NCBI GenBank assembly: GCA_024364735.1
Contig: JAGFNQ010009995.1
Location: 62,001 to 126,000, forward strand
Origin: Boesenbergia rotunda
Taxonomy: Eukaryota; Streptophyta; Magnoliopsida; Zingiberales; Zingiberaceae
DNA length: 64,000 nucleotides
Direction of reading: 5' to 3'
Each line of letters starts with the position of its first letter. The stretch's first letter is position 1. Under the pieces are notes generated by a model that ran no database searches, had not been told where the DNA came from, and saw nothing but the letters and a program-made list of their open reading frames with translations. The translations under genes and the position numbers were made by a program. Below, in pieces: positions 32,340-43,408 of the stretch.

Positions 32340-33640
32340 GTGATAGCAGATCTAGAGGGACAACCCATCATTCTGACGTGGGAGGAGTTGGATCGATTAG
32401 TCGTCAACGTCGTTAGAGGAGCGCTGGAGCAGCATTAGATCGAACAATCCGCTTCGTAACGAGCGGCTCCTATGCAGGCCGAACTCCACTAACATCGAAG
32501 ATCCGTCTCACCACTGGCGGGACCGGCAATGGCAGCTCAGTGCCCAGCGCGTCATTCCATAGGAGAAATGACGAGGGTTCATTCCGTCGCCTCCAGCATT
32601 TTATGATAGGAGGAGGGACCGGGGAAGATCGAGGCCTCCAAAGCTCTCCTTAAGTCTCCATCTACTCCTTTTTCTTCGGACATTGTCACGGATCTCATGC
32701 CCAAGCAATTTCGTGGTCCAGGAATTGCTGATTACGATGGGAAGACGAATCCAAAGGACCACGACTGCAAGTTCGAGAACGCGGCTCTGTTACACCAATA
32801 CATAGATAGTGTGAAGTGTCGGGTATTCTTGAACACCTTATCAAGGGCCGCCTAGAGATGGTTTCAGAGGCTACCCCAAAATTCGATAAACTCCTTTCTG
32901 GAGTTTAAGACCGTCTTCCTACACCAATTCGCCAACAGCCGACGATACCAGAAGACGGTTGTAAACCTGTTCACCCTCAAGCAAAAGACCAAAGAACCGC
33001 TGAAGAACTATATCCGGCGGTTCAATCGGGTGGCTCAGGACGTGCCAACCGTCACTTCAGAGATCCACATCAACGCCTTCACGCAAGGACTCTCTGAAGA
33101 CGATTTCTTTCGGTCGTTGGTCAAACACGTCAACGTCGAGGAGGTGCAGCACGCCCGTCGCAAAGAATTGGTGGGAATCCCTATCCAAATCTCGGTACGA
33201 TCCGAGAGGAGAGAACCACCCGCTCCAACTCGAGAAAAAAATCCTCGCTCCAAGAAGGATCACTAGGTCGGCAAGAAGAAGTTGGTGGAGGCAGTTGACA
33301 CCAAGGGACCCAAGCCACCGAAGAAGTACTGCGACTTCCACGGTAGCACAACGCACTCTATAGAAGAGTCTTACACCTTGAAGAAGAGGAGATCTAAGAA
33401 CGCAGACGTCACGCCCCGCAAACGGTGGAACAAAGCGGGGTATCGACGGTGATCTCCTCGTCGAAGCCCTTCCCCTCATCGACGATAATCGGGAGAGGAC
33501 AGATCCAAGCGTCGGTCCCGGTCACCTTCGAGAGGAAGAAGTCGGGAGATACTGCCCCACCAATCTATCCCCCCTGAAAGGGACCCCAAGAAAGGCAAGG
33601 TTCCGGCTCATTGACCTCCATCGGGCCATGTGGGAGTAAT
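32340..33640 (+). pseudogene. gag: gag of Tat-type element
   Basis: The start equivalent to the ATG of the left-block gag is GTG here (32340). The frame shows EGQPIILTWEELDRLVVN, the Gag core (GIADYDGKTNPKDHDCKFEN, LLHQYIDSVKCRVFLNTL, RRYQKTVVNLFTLKQK) and a basic Arg/Ser-rich tail. Stops occur near 32437, 32457, 32853 and 33265, with frame changes. The copy is non-functional. Confidence 0.88.
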
Positions 33641-34170
33641 CTCGGAAGGTCCGACTAGAGGAGACTTTCATTGGGCAAGGAAGGCTCATACCTGCCGATT
33701 GGAAAATTACGTCATTGGGACGGACAAAGAGAAGCGTCAGGGCCCTATTATCTCCTTCGGCCCTAACAATCTGGAGGATGTGGAAGCCCCTCATGAAGAA
33801 GCACTGGTAACCCTCGCCTGAATAGCTAATTACGAGGTTAAACGTATCTTTGTGGATACAGGTAGCTCCATCAACATCTTGTACAAGGCGGCTCTGGACC
33901 AAATGGAGGTCGACGAGGATAAGTTGCATCCTATCTCCACCCCGCTCTTCGGCTTCACCAGATACAGAGTACAGCCGATGGGACAGATCTCCTTGTCTCT
34001 GTCGCTAGGGGATGACACACTACAGAGGGCAAGGAGGACTTCCTTCATGATTGTAGATGACCCATCGTCCTACAACGCTATCCTGAGGCGACCGACGCTC
34101 AATCTCTTCCAAGCGGTGGTCTCAGTCTACCACCAGAAGATTAAATTCCCAGTGGGAGAGCGTCGCTGAA
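33641..34170 (+). pseudogene. pro: aspartic protease of Tat-type element
   Basis: The retropepsin active site VDTGSSINILYKAALDQ lies near 33850-33905, followed by STPLFGFTRYRVQPMGQI and the SYNAILRRPTLN motif (normally GRPTLN). One stop (TGA, near 33820) lies just before the core. The region ends with a stop at about 34169. Confidence 0.85.
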
Positions 34171-34437
34171 GTCAAATGAGACCAACTGGCTTCCCGACGG
34201 TGCTACAGCGGGGAGGTTAGAACCGAAGCCCGCAAGAACCCGAGGATATATGAAGTCTTGCAAATCGACCTAGCCAATCCTCGAGAATAAGAAGGAGCTA
34301 AAGAGGAACGCAGGGAGGTCGAAAGCGAAGAGGTCCAAATTTATCCTCAGCAAACTAGAGGAATGAATTACTGTTGATCTTGTGCTAGAGCTGAGAAGTC
34401 GGGTGATCAGCTACTTAATGGACCATCGGGGCGTGTT

Positions 34438-35294
34438 TGCATGAGCTACTGAAGAAATCAAGGGAGTCCCTCCTGCCTTGGCCACACATCGGTTGCATAT
34501 CACCCCGAGAGCCCAGCCGGTGAAGCAAAGGCGAAGACACTTTGCACCCGAGCAAGACAAGATAACCAGGGAAGAGGTTGCAAAGTTGCTAAAGGCCGGA
34601 CATATCAATGAAGTTCAATTCCCAACCTGGTTGGCGAATGTTGTACTAGTCCCTAAGTCCGGGGGTAAATGGCGGGTCTGTATTAATTTTCGAGATTTAA
34701 ATAAAGCTTACCCTAAAGACTGTTATCCCTTGTCTCGCATTGATCAGCTGGTAGATTCGACTTCCGATTATGAATTTATTTCAATATTGGATGCATATCA
34801 GGAATACCAACAGGTTCCCCTTGCTCGGGAAGACCAAGAGAAGGTCAGTTTTGTGATGGCAGATGACACTTACTGCTATAATGTCAAGCCATTCGGGTTG
34901 TGCAATGCAGGGGCAACCTATCAACAAATGATGGATAAGGTCTTCCGCCACCAGATCGGGAGGAGTATTGAAGTGTATATGGATGATATCCTGGTCAAGA
35001 CTGAGAAGGGAAAGGACATGATAGCCGACCTAGAGGAAACATTTGCTACCTTGAGGGCAACAGACTGAAACTAAACCCCGGTAAATGCTTGTTTGGGGTG
35101 AAAAGTGGTCGGTTTCTCGGGTTTATGGTGACTGAAAGAGGAATTGAGGCCAATTCGGAGAAAGTGCAACTCATCCTCAATATGTCATCCCCTCGCAATT
35201 TCAAAGACGTACAATGGTTGAATGACAGAATTACAGCTCTGTCCGGTTCATCTCCAAATCTGCCGACAGAACTTTGTCATTCTTCAAAGTTCTG
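34438..35294 (+). pseudogene. reverse transcriptase of Tat-type element
   Basis: The RT fingers and palm are recognisable: KWRVCINFRDLNKAYPKDCY, FVMADDTYCYNVKPFGLCNA, and the catalytic YMDD at 34976-34987. A stop near 35067 and a frame change separate the thumb (GRFLGFMVTERGIEANSEK, 35089-35295). The length is normal for the domain, but the frame is broken. Confidence 0.92.
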
Positions 35295-35379
35295 AGGAAA
35301 GTTGTCAAATTTGAATATGATAATTAATGCAAGAGGGCTTTTATAGATTTGAAAGCATATCTATCTGAACTCTCCATCT

Positions 35380-36060
35380 TATATTAGCCGTTGGAGGGAG
35401 AAACGCTATTTTTCTACTTGTCCGCAGCTGAGCAAGTCATGGGCTCTGCGCTTATTCGGGAAGAAGGTACTATTCAGTATCTCATCTATTTCTTTGGGCA
35501 CCTCCTGAAAGACGCGGAAACTCGTTATACTATCCTGGAAAAACTGACCTAGGCCTTAGTACCGATGACCCGAAGACTGAGACTGTATTTTTTGGCGCAT
35601 CGCATTGTAGTGCTCACTAATAGTTCACTTGGGAGCATCCTCACAAATCTAGAGGTCTCGGGACGACTAATCAAGTGGACAGCAGAGTTGAGCGAGTATG
35701 GAATTGAGTATCACCCTCGTACTGCTATCAAGACTCAAACTCTAGCCGACTTTATGCTCGAAGTTGTCCTAGGACCTAAAGTTGATGAAATGTGGAAAAT
35801 TTATATTGATGGCTCCTCCAACAACAAACATCGTGTGGTCAGGGTTCTAATGATTTGTCCCAGGGGAGATGTACTACAACTATATCCGACTCAACTTCTG
35901 AGTCACCAATAATGAAGCTGAATATGAGGCGATCCTAGCGGGGCTTCAAGCTGCCAAGCAAGTGGGAGCTGCTCGGGTTATCTTGCACTTGGATTCTCAG
36001 CTCGTAGCTCAGCAGCTAAAAGGAGAGTTCGAAGTTAAGAATGAACGTCTGTAGAGGTAT
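35380..36060 (+). pseudogene. RNase H region of Tat-type element
   Basis: The tether (RLRLYFLAHRIVVLTNSSLG) is followed by a plant-type RNase H with YIDGSS (about 35800), EAEYEAILAGLQAAK (about 35915-35960) and HLDSQLVAQQL (about 35990). Stops near 35550, 35910 and 36052 and a frame change disable it. Confidence 0.82.
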
Positions 36061-37440
36061 GTGACCATGTATGAGCAACTGAGGTCTTCTTTGACTGAAG
36101 TTGTTCTGCAGAAGATATCCCGAGCTGATAATGCCAAGACAGATGAGCTAGCCAAATTGGCCAGCTCCCTTACATTATGGACAATGGAAGAGCCCAGTGC
36201 TCCAGAAGGAGCCGTGGCCAAGATCGAAGAAGAAGTTGCCGACACTGTATTACCTGACTGGAGAGAACCCTATGTGGAGTTCCTACGCGGTGGAACCATG
36301 TTGGCGACTGATAAGGAAGCTCGACTCTTCCGCCGTAGGGTTGCCAGATTTACGCTAGTCGAAGAGCAGTTATATAAAAGAGCCTTTGCCCGACCTTTGC
36401 TCAAGTGTATTGGTCCAGGAGAGGTCGACTACATCATGCAGGAGGTTCACGAAGGTATATGTGGAAGCCATATTGGTGAAAGATCTATGGCTAGAAAGAT
36501 TATTCTGACCAGATATTTTTGGCCCACGCTGCAAGCAGATGCTATGAAACTTGTTGTCGGGTGCGAAGCCTATCAAAAGCATCAACATATCATTCATCGC
36601 CCTACTGAACTACTTCGAGCCTCCACTGTCTCATGCCCCTTCGACCAGTGGAGAATGGATATTGTGGGACCTTTCCCGATCGGACCTCAGCAAAAGAAGT
36701 TCCTTTTAGTATTGGTCGACTACTTCTCTAAATGGGTTCAGGCTAAGCCGCTTGCGCACATCACGGAGGCCGTCGTGATGAAGATCTTGTGGAGGGATAT
36801 AGTCTGTAGGTATGACATTACTTATAAGTTGGTGTCGGATAATGACAGACGGTTTGTAGGGTGCAAACACAGAGAGTGGTGTGAAGGGCTAGGTATTCAC
36901 CAAGCTTTCACCTTAGTTGTTTATCCTCAAGGCAACGGTCAAGCAGAAGTGGACAACCGGGAGATTATTAGAGGGCTCAAAATAAAGTTGGACCATATTG
37001 GAGGCAGTTGGGTCGAAGAACTCCCAAGCATCTTATGGTCGTACCGTACTATTCCCAAAGAAGAGACCAGTCAAAGTCCCTTCAATTTGGTGTATGGACA
37101 GAGGCAGTGATTCCTGATAAAATAGGTGATGAGTCAGTCCGGCGACAAAACTACAACAAGGAAGATAATGATCAAGAACAACTAATCTACCTGGACCTGG
37201 TAACAAAAGTACGAGACAAAGCAGCTACCTGACTAGTTGCATATCGACAGCGTATGCAGCAGGTGTACAATCGTCGAGTAATCACTCGGACTTTTCAAGT
37301 CAAGGATAAAGTTTGAAAAAGAATCAAGCCAGTTGACGCCCCCGAAAAGCTCGAGCCTCAATGGAGCGGACCTTACATCATTGTCAAAAGGCTCACCGGG
37401 TTATCTACAAGACGCTGAAGGCAAAAGGCTGGAGAGGTCA
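36061..37440 (+). pseudogene. integrase of Tat-type element
   Basis: The 349-codon open part (36061-37110) holds the zinc-binding region with HEGICGSH, but the last Cys is replaced (CEAYQKH instead of CExCQKH). The catalytic core keeps its acidic residues in MDIVGP, VSDNDRRF and GQAEV, although DNG is DND. A GPF/Y-like C-terminal region (PQWSGPYIIVKRL, about 37360) follows in another frame after a stop. It is the least damaged domain of the element. Confidence 0.88.
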
Positions 37441-37523
37441 TGTCATGAAAATCACCATCAGCCATATTGTACTCGGTGAGCCATGTGAGAAATACATGTA
37501 TTTGTATGCATATTTGTACTTCT

Positions 37524-38344
37524 TGTAGGATCGATCATGTCCGCTAGAGGGGGGGTGAATAACGTTTTTCGAATCTGGTTTACTTGGTATCCACCCCGGA
37601 TGGGTGACTAATCCAAGAATCCGTCGGTGGATCACTCCCCGGATAACCTCCGACTAGCTCTCGTCGCTCCTTATGGGTGGAGAAACCTCGCCACAATCCC
37701 AAGCAAAGCTCTGAGCACAAAGACTATTATCTTGCCTTTAACCAAGACAAGATTCGTCAAGAATCTCAATCACCACGAAGTCAGCTTTAAATAAGACTCG
37801 GGCTGAAACCCTCGCCACCAGTCGACTGCTCCCAGGGCAGTCGACTGGTGCCACTGAAATTCGACCGTTGCACCCCAACGTTCGAATTCTCAGCCAACTC
37901 ACCAGCCACCTACCCCTAGAGCAGTCGACTGGTCCCTTCCTGAAACCCTTCCCGAGTACATTCACACAGCACTTGCATCCTCACGACTCGACTGACTCCT
38001 CCTCCGCAACCTCGACTGTTGCCTTTGCGTCCTCTTCATCTTCGGTTCCCGTCTCTCAGATGCACGCAAGCCTCCAGCTTGCCTCCATGTTATCCTTCAC
38101 GCATGCCTCGAAGTCCGCACCCATCAGCTCATCGTCCCTGTTCTCCAAGGTCCCTCGGGCGCACACAAGCCTCCAGCTTGTCTCCATGCCACCCTTCACC
38201 ATACTGAAGCCGTCCAACCAAGTCCATATGTGTAACCTGTATAACTTACACACTCAACATACACATATAAGAACACAAGGGTAAACCTAACTTAAACCCT
38301 TTGCCCAAACATCAAAACACAAGGGACCACAGACTGCCTCAACA
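37524..38344 (-). repeat. 3' LTR of minus-strand copia element (821 bp)
   Basis: On the + strand it runs from TGTAGGATCG to GCCTCAACA. Its left end (CTAGAGGGGGGGTGAATAACG) is the reverse complement form of the end of the plus-strand copia LTR at 59938. It contains three CAGTCGACTG palindromes (37819, 37838, 37922). Confidence 0.75.
37819..37847. repeat. paired CAGTCGACTG palindromes
   Basis: Two exact copies of the 10-base palindrome start at 37819 and 37838, 19 bases apart, inside the copia LTR; the pair itself forms a larger dyad (GACTGCTCCCAGGGCAGTC). A single extra copy is at 37922. Confidence 0.9.
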
Positions 38345-38360
38345 ATCTCCCCCTTTTTGA
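38345..38360 (-). other. polypurine tract of minus-strand copia element
   Basis: The minus strand reads TCAAAAAGGGGGAGAT directly before the 3' LTR, the expected plus-strand primer. Confidence 0.75.
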
Positions 38361-38462
38361 TGTTTGGCAATACGTTTAAATTAGGGAAACAAGATAGTAG
38401 TCAATAGCAAAAACCATGCTAAACAAATGAATATGCAATGCAAAAATGGATCCTATCCCAAG

Positions 38463-38705
38463 GCATCCCACACCTAATCCTCCAAGTTAGGATTTTCCAC
38501 ACCTAACCCTTTAAGTTAGGAATTTTCACACCTAACCCTCCAAGTTAGGACTTTTCACACCTAGCCCTCCAAGTTAGGACTTTTCCACACCTAACCCTCC
38601 AAGTTAGGACTTTCTCACACCTAGCCCTCCAAGCTAGGACTTTTACACACCTAACTCTCCAAGTTAGGACTTTCTCATACTTAGCCCTCCAAGCTAGGAT
38701 TTTTC
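38463..38705. repeat. eight tandem ~30-bp units, each a small dyad
   Basis: Units of the type CACACCTAACCCTCCAAGTTAGGACTTTT repeat eight times at 29-31 base spacing. Each contains CCTAAC and GTTAGG around a 7-base spacer. In some units both arms change together to CTAGC and GCTAG. Confidence 0.9.
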
Positions 38706-39055
38706 ACCAAAACTGGGCTTTTTAAAGCTTCTCCCAAGCTCCCCCTACACTGGACTTACAAAGGCTTTTTAAGAACCTCTCCAAGGTTCCCCTTACGCCA
38801 AGAATGGAGCAACCATGCTCCCCCATAATCTTAGCTTCCCCTAAACCTAGGGTTTCTAGCAAAGGTAAGTTTGGTTTCCCAACTTAAACCGAAACTTCTC
38901 CCCCTTTGCCTAACATCAAAAAGAACCCAACAATATCTCAATTATTGGATCTTTGAATCCCTAATGATCATAAACAATGTGTACGAGCCTCCCATACACT
39001 TGTTTTCCATCATTAAAACCCAAGTCATCTGCTAGATACCCACACCAGCCTTGAC

Positions 39056-39085
39056 CAGTCGACTGCCCCTGTTGGCAGTCGACTG
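39056..39085. repeat. paired CAGTCGACTG palindromes
   Basis: Exact copies start at 39056 and 39076, 20 bases apart, in the internal region of the minus-strand copia element. Confidence 0.9.
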
Positions 39086-39916
39086 ATACTCTGATTTCTT
39101 AGTTTTCTGGCCAATTTCAAAATTGCACCAGAAATTCCACAAATCTCCAGAAATTCCCAAATTTCATGGAGAACATTGTGGTATCTATACCTACTTGGGA
39201 AAAATACATCCAATCATGTATCTATCACCGTTCCCAAGTTGGACATAAAATTCAAAAATTTCTCATGACAATTAAGGCAAACAAGGAGGCAACCTCCCCT
39301 TTAATCTATGTCTTCTCCTAATTTTCATTTTACCAAGGTCAAGTTCTACCCAACTTGACACCATAAACCCAAGTTAGGTTCTACCCAACCTAACAATCAA
39401 GTTCTTTTCCCTTTGACACTATCAAAGAATTGCCCCAAGCAACCTTTCCCTTAGTGTCAAAAAGAACTCTACAAAACCTTAAACAATCCTAAGAGTTTGC
39501 AAACACATTTGCTAGGATATGCCCTATCCTAGAAAAATATGTTTTGATCAAGATTATCAAATATGCTTGACTTTGGTTTAATTCTCTAATTTTCCCAAGG
39601 ATGGACACTTTGTATCAATTTTGAAATGTATCTCTAATTCCATGTGTTTGTCAAAGCAAACCATTATAATCTGACACATAGAATTGTCCTCAATTTTCCC
39701 TTTTGACTTCTAAATCCTAGATACCTATGGGAAGGTCAATCTTTCTTGATTTCTTAAGCACTTATCCTTCCATTCATCAAGAGCTTATCATTTGACATCA
39801 TCCAATGAATCTTAATCATATCAAATCATTGCCTAAACTCTCATGAACCTTTTCTGTGCTTTCAATTTTGTAATTTCTTATCATCTAATAGGTTTTTTAT
39901 GCAAACTCTCACTGAT

Positions 39917-40006
39917 CAGTCGACTGCCCATATGACAGTCGACTGCCAAAACTCACAGAGAGTTTCTGTGCTTGAGACCAGTCGACTGCCCCAGGGCAGT
40001 CGACTG
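39917..40006. repeat. two pairs of CAGTCGACTG palindromes
   Basis: Exact copies start at 39917 and 39936 (19 apart) and at 39979 and 39997 (18 apart). Confidence 0.9.
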
Positions 40007-40644
40007 ATACCTGAATTTCAGGTTTTTCAGTCGAGTTTCAGAAATCCCTAAATAATTCTACAAATCTCCAAAAAATCTGAAATTTTGTAGGGAGATTTGT
40101 GGAGCCTATGCCTACTTGGGAAAAATATGTTTCCAAATAAATGTACTCTGGATCCCAAGATTGGCATGAAACTCAACTTATCCTAAAGTGTATCATTGAA
40201 ACTCATCCCAAAAGTCTCAATTGTGATTTCTCCTCACTGTTTCTTCTTATCCTTGATCACAATTCATTTCTATCATTGACTTATGTGGTATTCACACATT
40301 AAAACCTAATTTTACCCAATATAATCATATTTTCTCATTTGTCTCCCTAAATTCCCTTTTAATGTGCCAAAACCTAGGATTAAGGCTTACCCAAGTCTTC
40401 CAACCTTTTTTGGCATAATTCACCTAATTTCCTAGGAGAAAAACTTTTGATATCCATTTACCATGGACCCCAAAGGCTCCTAGAGCTCCCCCTTGAGCTC
40501 TTGGCCTTAGCCACTTCCCTAGGTGACTCAACCCACACTAAGCCACACCAGTGAACCTCCGGTGATTCTTGGCCTATAAATCTAACCTTCTTAACCTTGG
40601 ACACCTTGTCCTTGGTTAAGTCACTTTCTTTTCCTTTGGATGGC

Positions 40645-43394
40645 TGATGGACCCTAACTAGGTGTCACGAATGTGGGTCTCAAAATTTAGATATGTGTAA
40701 AGCTGGAAACCCTTTTTGCTATCAAAGAATGAGAACGTAGTAAAGTGACCACAGGTCGTATTTTTCTTAGAGCTAGTTGAGATTGTTTGATTCGCGCTTG
40801 AGTTTATGTGTCGTCCAATAATTTTGGGTTTCAAATAATATCTGGGTTTGGTTTGCAATTCAGAAATGACAATGCAATGAAAAGGAAGGAAACTTATCTA
40901 ATAAGTTAAACAAATGTGATGGCAATTAACAACTCAACCAATAACACTTTAATCAACTAATGAAACTTTGCAAAATTCAGGAAATCAAAGCTAGTTTCGA
41001 AACTCACTAATGCAGATATTAGCTTCAGGGATTACCTCTCAAAACAACCAAACGCTAAGCAATCTATAGACAAATTGATACAAAGCCAATACTGAAACTC
41101 AATTGATACAAAATGCATGCATCTAAAGCTGATGTGCAGAATTGATGCTAAGTGCAGGAACCATTCATGACAACTCAGAAATGGATTGATCACTTTAGCT
41201 TGAAAAGCAAAGCTACCGGTAAGTAATAAGCAGGAATGACTGAAAGAATTCAGATCGATGGCTGATCCATCAAGCAACCTAAATGCAGAAATGAAGGTTC
41301 ATGAATGCAGAAACAACATGCAGATTTCAGAACTGAATGCCGAGAAGCAACCAATTACATTCATAAGCAAACCAAGCAACTGAGATCAATGTACTCCAAT
41401 CTAAATGCTCGGATAAAATTCAGAAGAACTAATGTTGTCTTGATACAACTTCAGAGCTGATTACCGGAAGCATTGCAGCAGTGAAACTGCTGATACGCAT
41501 CTAGCTGTAACTTAATGCAGATATGGACTGAATTCAGAAATTGAACTAAACAATTTAGCTTGACAAGCTTAGCTACCAGTGGTGTGAATAACAGGAATGA
41601 ATTAAGATGTTCAGAAATCGAAAATTGCCTATCTCAGAAACAACCTGATGCATGAAATGAATTCAGAAATGCAGAATAGGAATGCCTAAATGCAACAACG
41701 ATTTAAATGTAGAAGCAAACAGGGCAAGCTGAATTTAAGTACACAATACTGATATTCGAAAAAAATTAAGAAGGACTAAAGTTTACTTGAAACAAATTTC
41801 AGAAGTGCTAAACTAAATCATTTGCAGCAATGAAGCTAAAAATGATACGCAAGCATGTAAAGTTGATACGCAGAATTAACTCAAGCTGAACAAAAAAAAA
41901 CTCAGAAATGAAACTAAATATGAAACAAACTTGGATCAACTAAGTTCACACACTAAATGTGGTCTCTAACTTCAGGAACTAAGACTAGGCATGAACTGAT
42001 ATAGAAATAAACTGAAAAACCCAGAAACTAAAGTGAAATTGCAGAAATGGAAGTTGATACGCAAGAACAGGAAAATGATACGCAAGGATTAAATTGCAGG
42101 TGCGCTGAAATTAAGTGAGCAGTTAACTAAACAAGCTATCGAGCTACTTAAATTGAAGAATTTAAACACTAATTTAAGCAGAAACAATTCGGAAATGAAA
42201 CATTACAGCAGCTGATACAAACTTCAATCTGAAAATAAACTGTAGAAATGAAAATTACAGCTAAAAACAGAAATAAAATAAGAAAACTAAGCCTCAATCA
42301 CTCTCTCAGTTCAAGAACTCCTTGCTCGTCACACAAGGGTGAGCCTCGAACCCGTAAGCTCCACAAATCACTGGGAAAACTCAATCTGCGATCAAATCCA
42401 GCTCAGCTTGCTCAAATCTGAAATTTCCATTCGAATTCCTTCAATTCAGCTGTGTCCGCGTGCGATGGTGAGTTGGGGATGATCCAAGCAATCTAGGGAA
42501 CCCCTCCAGATAGCTCAGGTGGAAGGAAATGGAGCACAGCCGAGATCAAAGATTGCGAACAACAGAGCCAAGGAAACCTCACATCAGCTCTGTTTCTTGG
42601 GCAAATTGAGGCTGGAAACTTCACGGATGATCTTCCCAATGACCTAGCACTTGATCTAAACAAAGAATTGAGGGGTCGCGCCCTTGGAAGAAGAAAAACT
42701 TGCTGAAGAACTCGAAAACAAATGAAAAAAGGCAAGAAGATGAACTGTGCGGCGAAGACGCGACACTGTGCAACCTGGGGAGAATTTGATTAAATACTAA
42801 GGAATGAACGGCTGAGATTGTTTTAGATGAATCCAACGGTTGGATCTTCTCCAATCTGGACCAAACTTTGATGATGTTGATCAAGGGTCAGGATCTGCCT
42901 CAGGGTAGCTCGGATCTTCCAGATTTGCAATGGATGGCCCAGATCAACCTGATCTTTGGATGGACAGTCTAGAGCCCTCTGAGCTTGATCCAACGGTTGA
43001 ATGATCTCTGATTGGGATGAAAATCTCAGATCTTGACCTCAGTGCTTGATCAGCCCTAACCCTAGCTCGGATTTCCTCAGATGGTCCCAGATGGCTCAGA
43101 TCTAGCCGTTTTTGAATCGGACGGCTCAGATTTGTCTGAAGCTTGATCACTCGATCTGGGTCCACTTCCGACTCAAATTTGACCCAGCATAACCTAGGTC
43201 CATGATCCTTTCATGCCTACAAAAATAGATCAAAAATTTAGTGGCCAAATAATTCAAATGTGTAAAGATTTGCAATTAAGTCCCAAAATAAAAACAAGTT
43301 CTAGAACCTAGGGTAAATTCACAATTAAGCAAGTAAAATATGGGTCAAACTTGGATTTTAGCAACTAAAATAATCAACAAAATGATACCTATCA
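40645..43394 (-). repeat. 3' LTR of outer Athila-like element (2750 bp)
   Basis: Nearly identical to 54920-57632. The conserved GC-rich promoter block is present at 42748-42763, with the AT-rich element at 42788-42797. Confidence 0.9.
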
Positions 43395-43408
43395 ACTCCC
43401 CCACACTT
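43395..43408 (-). other. polypurine tract of outer Athila-like element
   Basis: AAGTGTGGGGGAGT on the minus strand, immediately before the 3' LTR. Further copies in the same element lie at 45446-45459 (exact) and 46193-46206 (13 of 14 bases). Confidence 0.8.

Larger units (their letters stand above)
31580..37523 (+). mobile_element. Tat-type Ty3/gypsy element with full pol, decayed, 3' end interrupted
   Basis: The 5' LTR (31580-32292) and primer site are followed by gag, protease, RT, RNase H and integrase in gypsy order, all on the + strand and all interrupted by stops or frameshifts. Gag and protease are close to those of the left-block element, so both belong to one family and this one represents its pol-bearing form. 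A minus-strand copia LTR begins at 37524, so the 3' part is displaced or lost; no 3' LTR is visible in the window. Confidence 0.9.
38361..40644 (-). other. non-coding internal part of minus-strand copia element
   Basis: Contains an eight-unit hairpin repeat, six CAGTCGACTG palindromes in three pairs, and, near 40520-40644, a short stretch that continues the gag-adjacent frame interrupted at 57633. No pol domain is seen. Confidence 0.5.

Noticed and set aside
38463..38705. CRISPR-like array of regular repeats
   Set aside because: The genome is a plant genome, there are no unique spacers of constant size, and the units are directly adjacent minisatellite copies.
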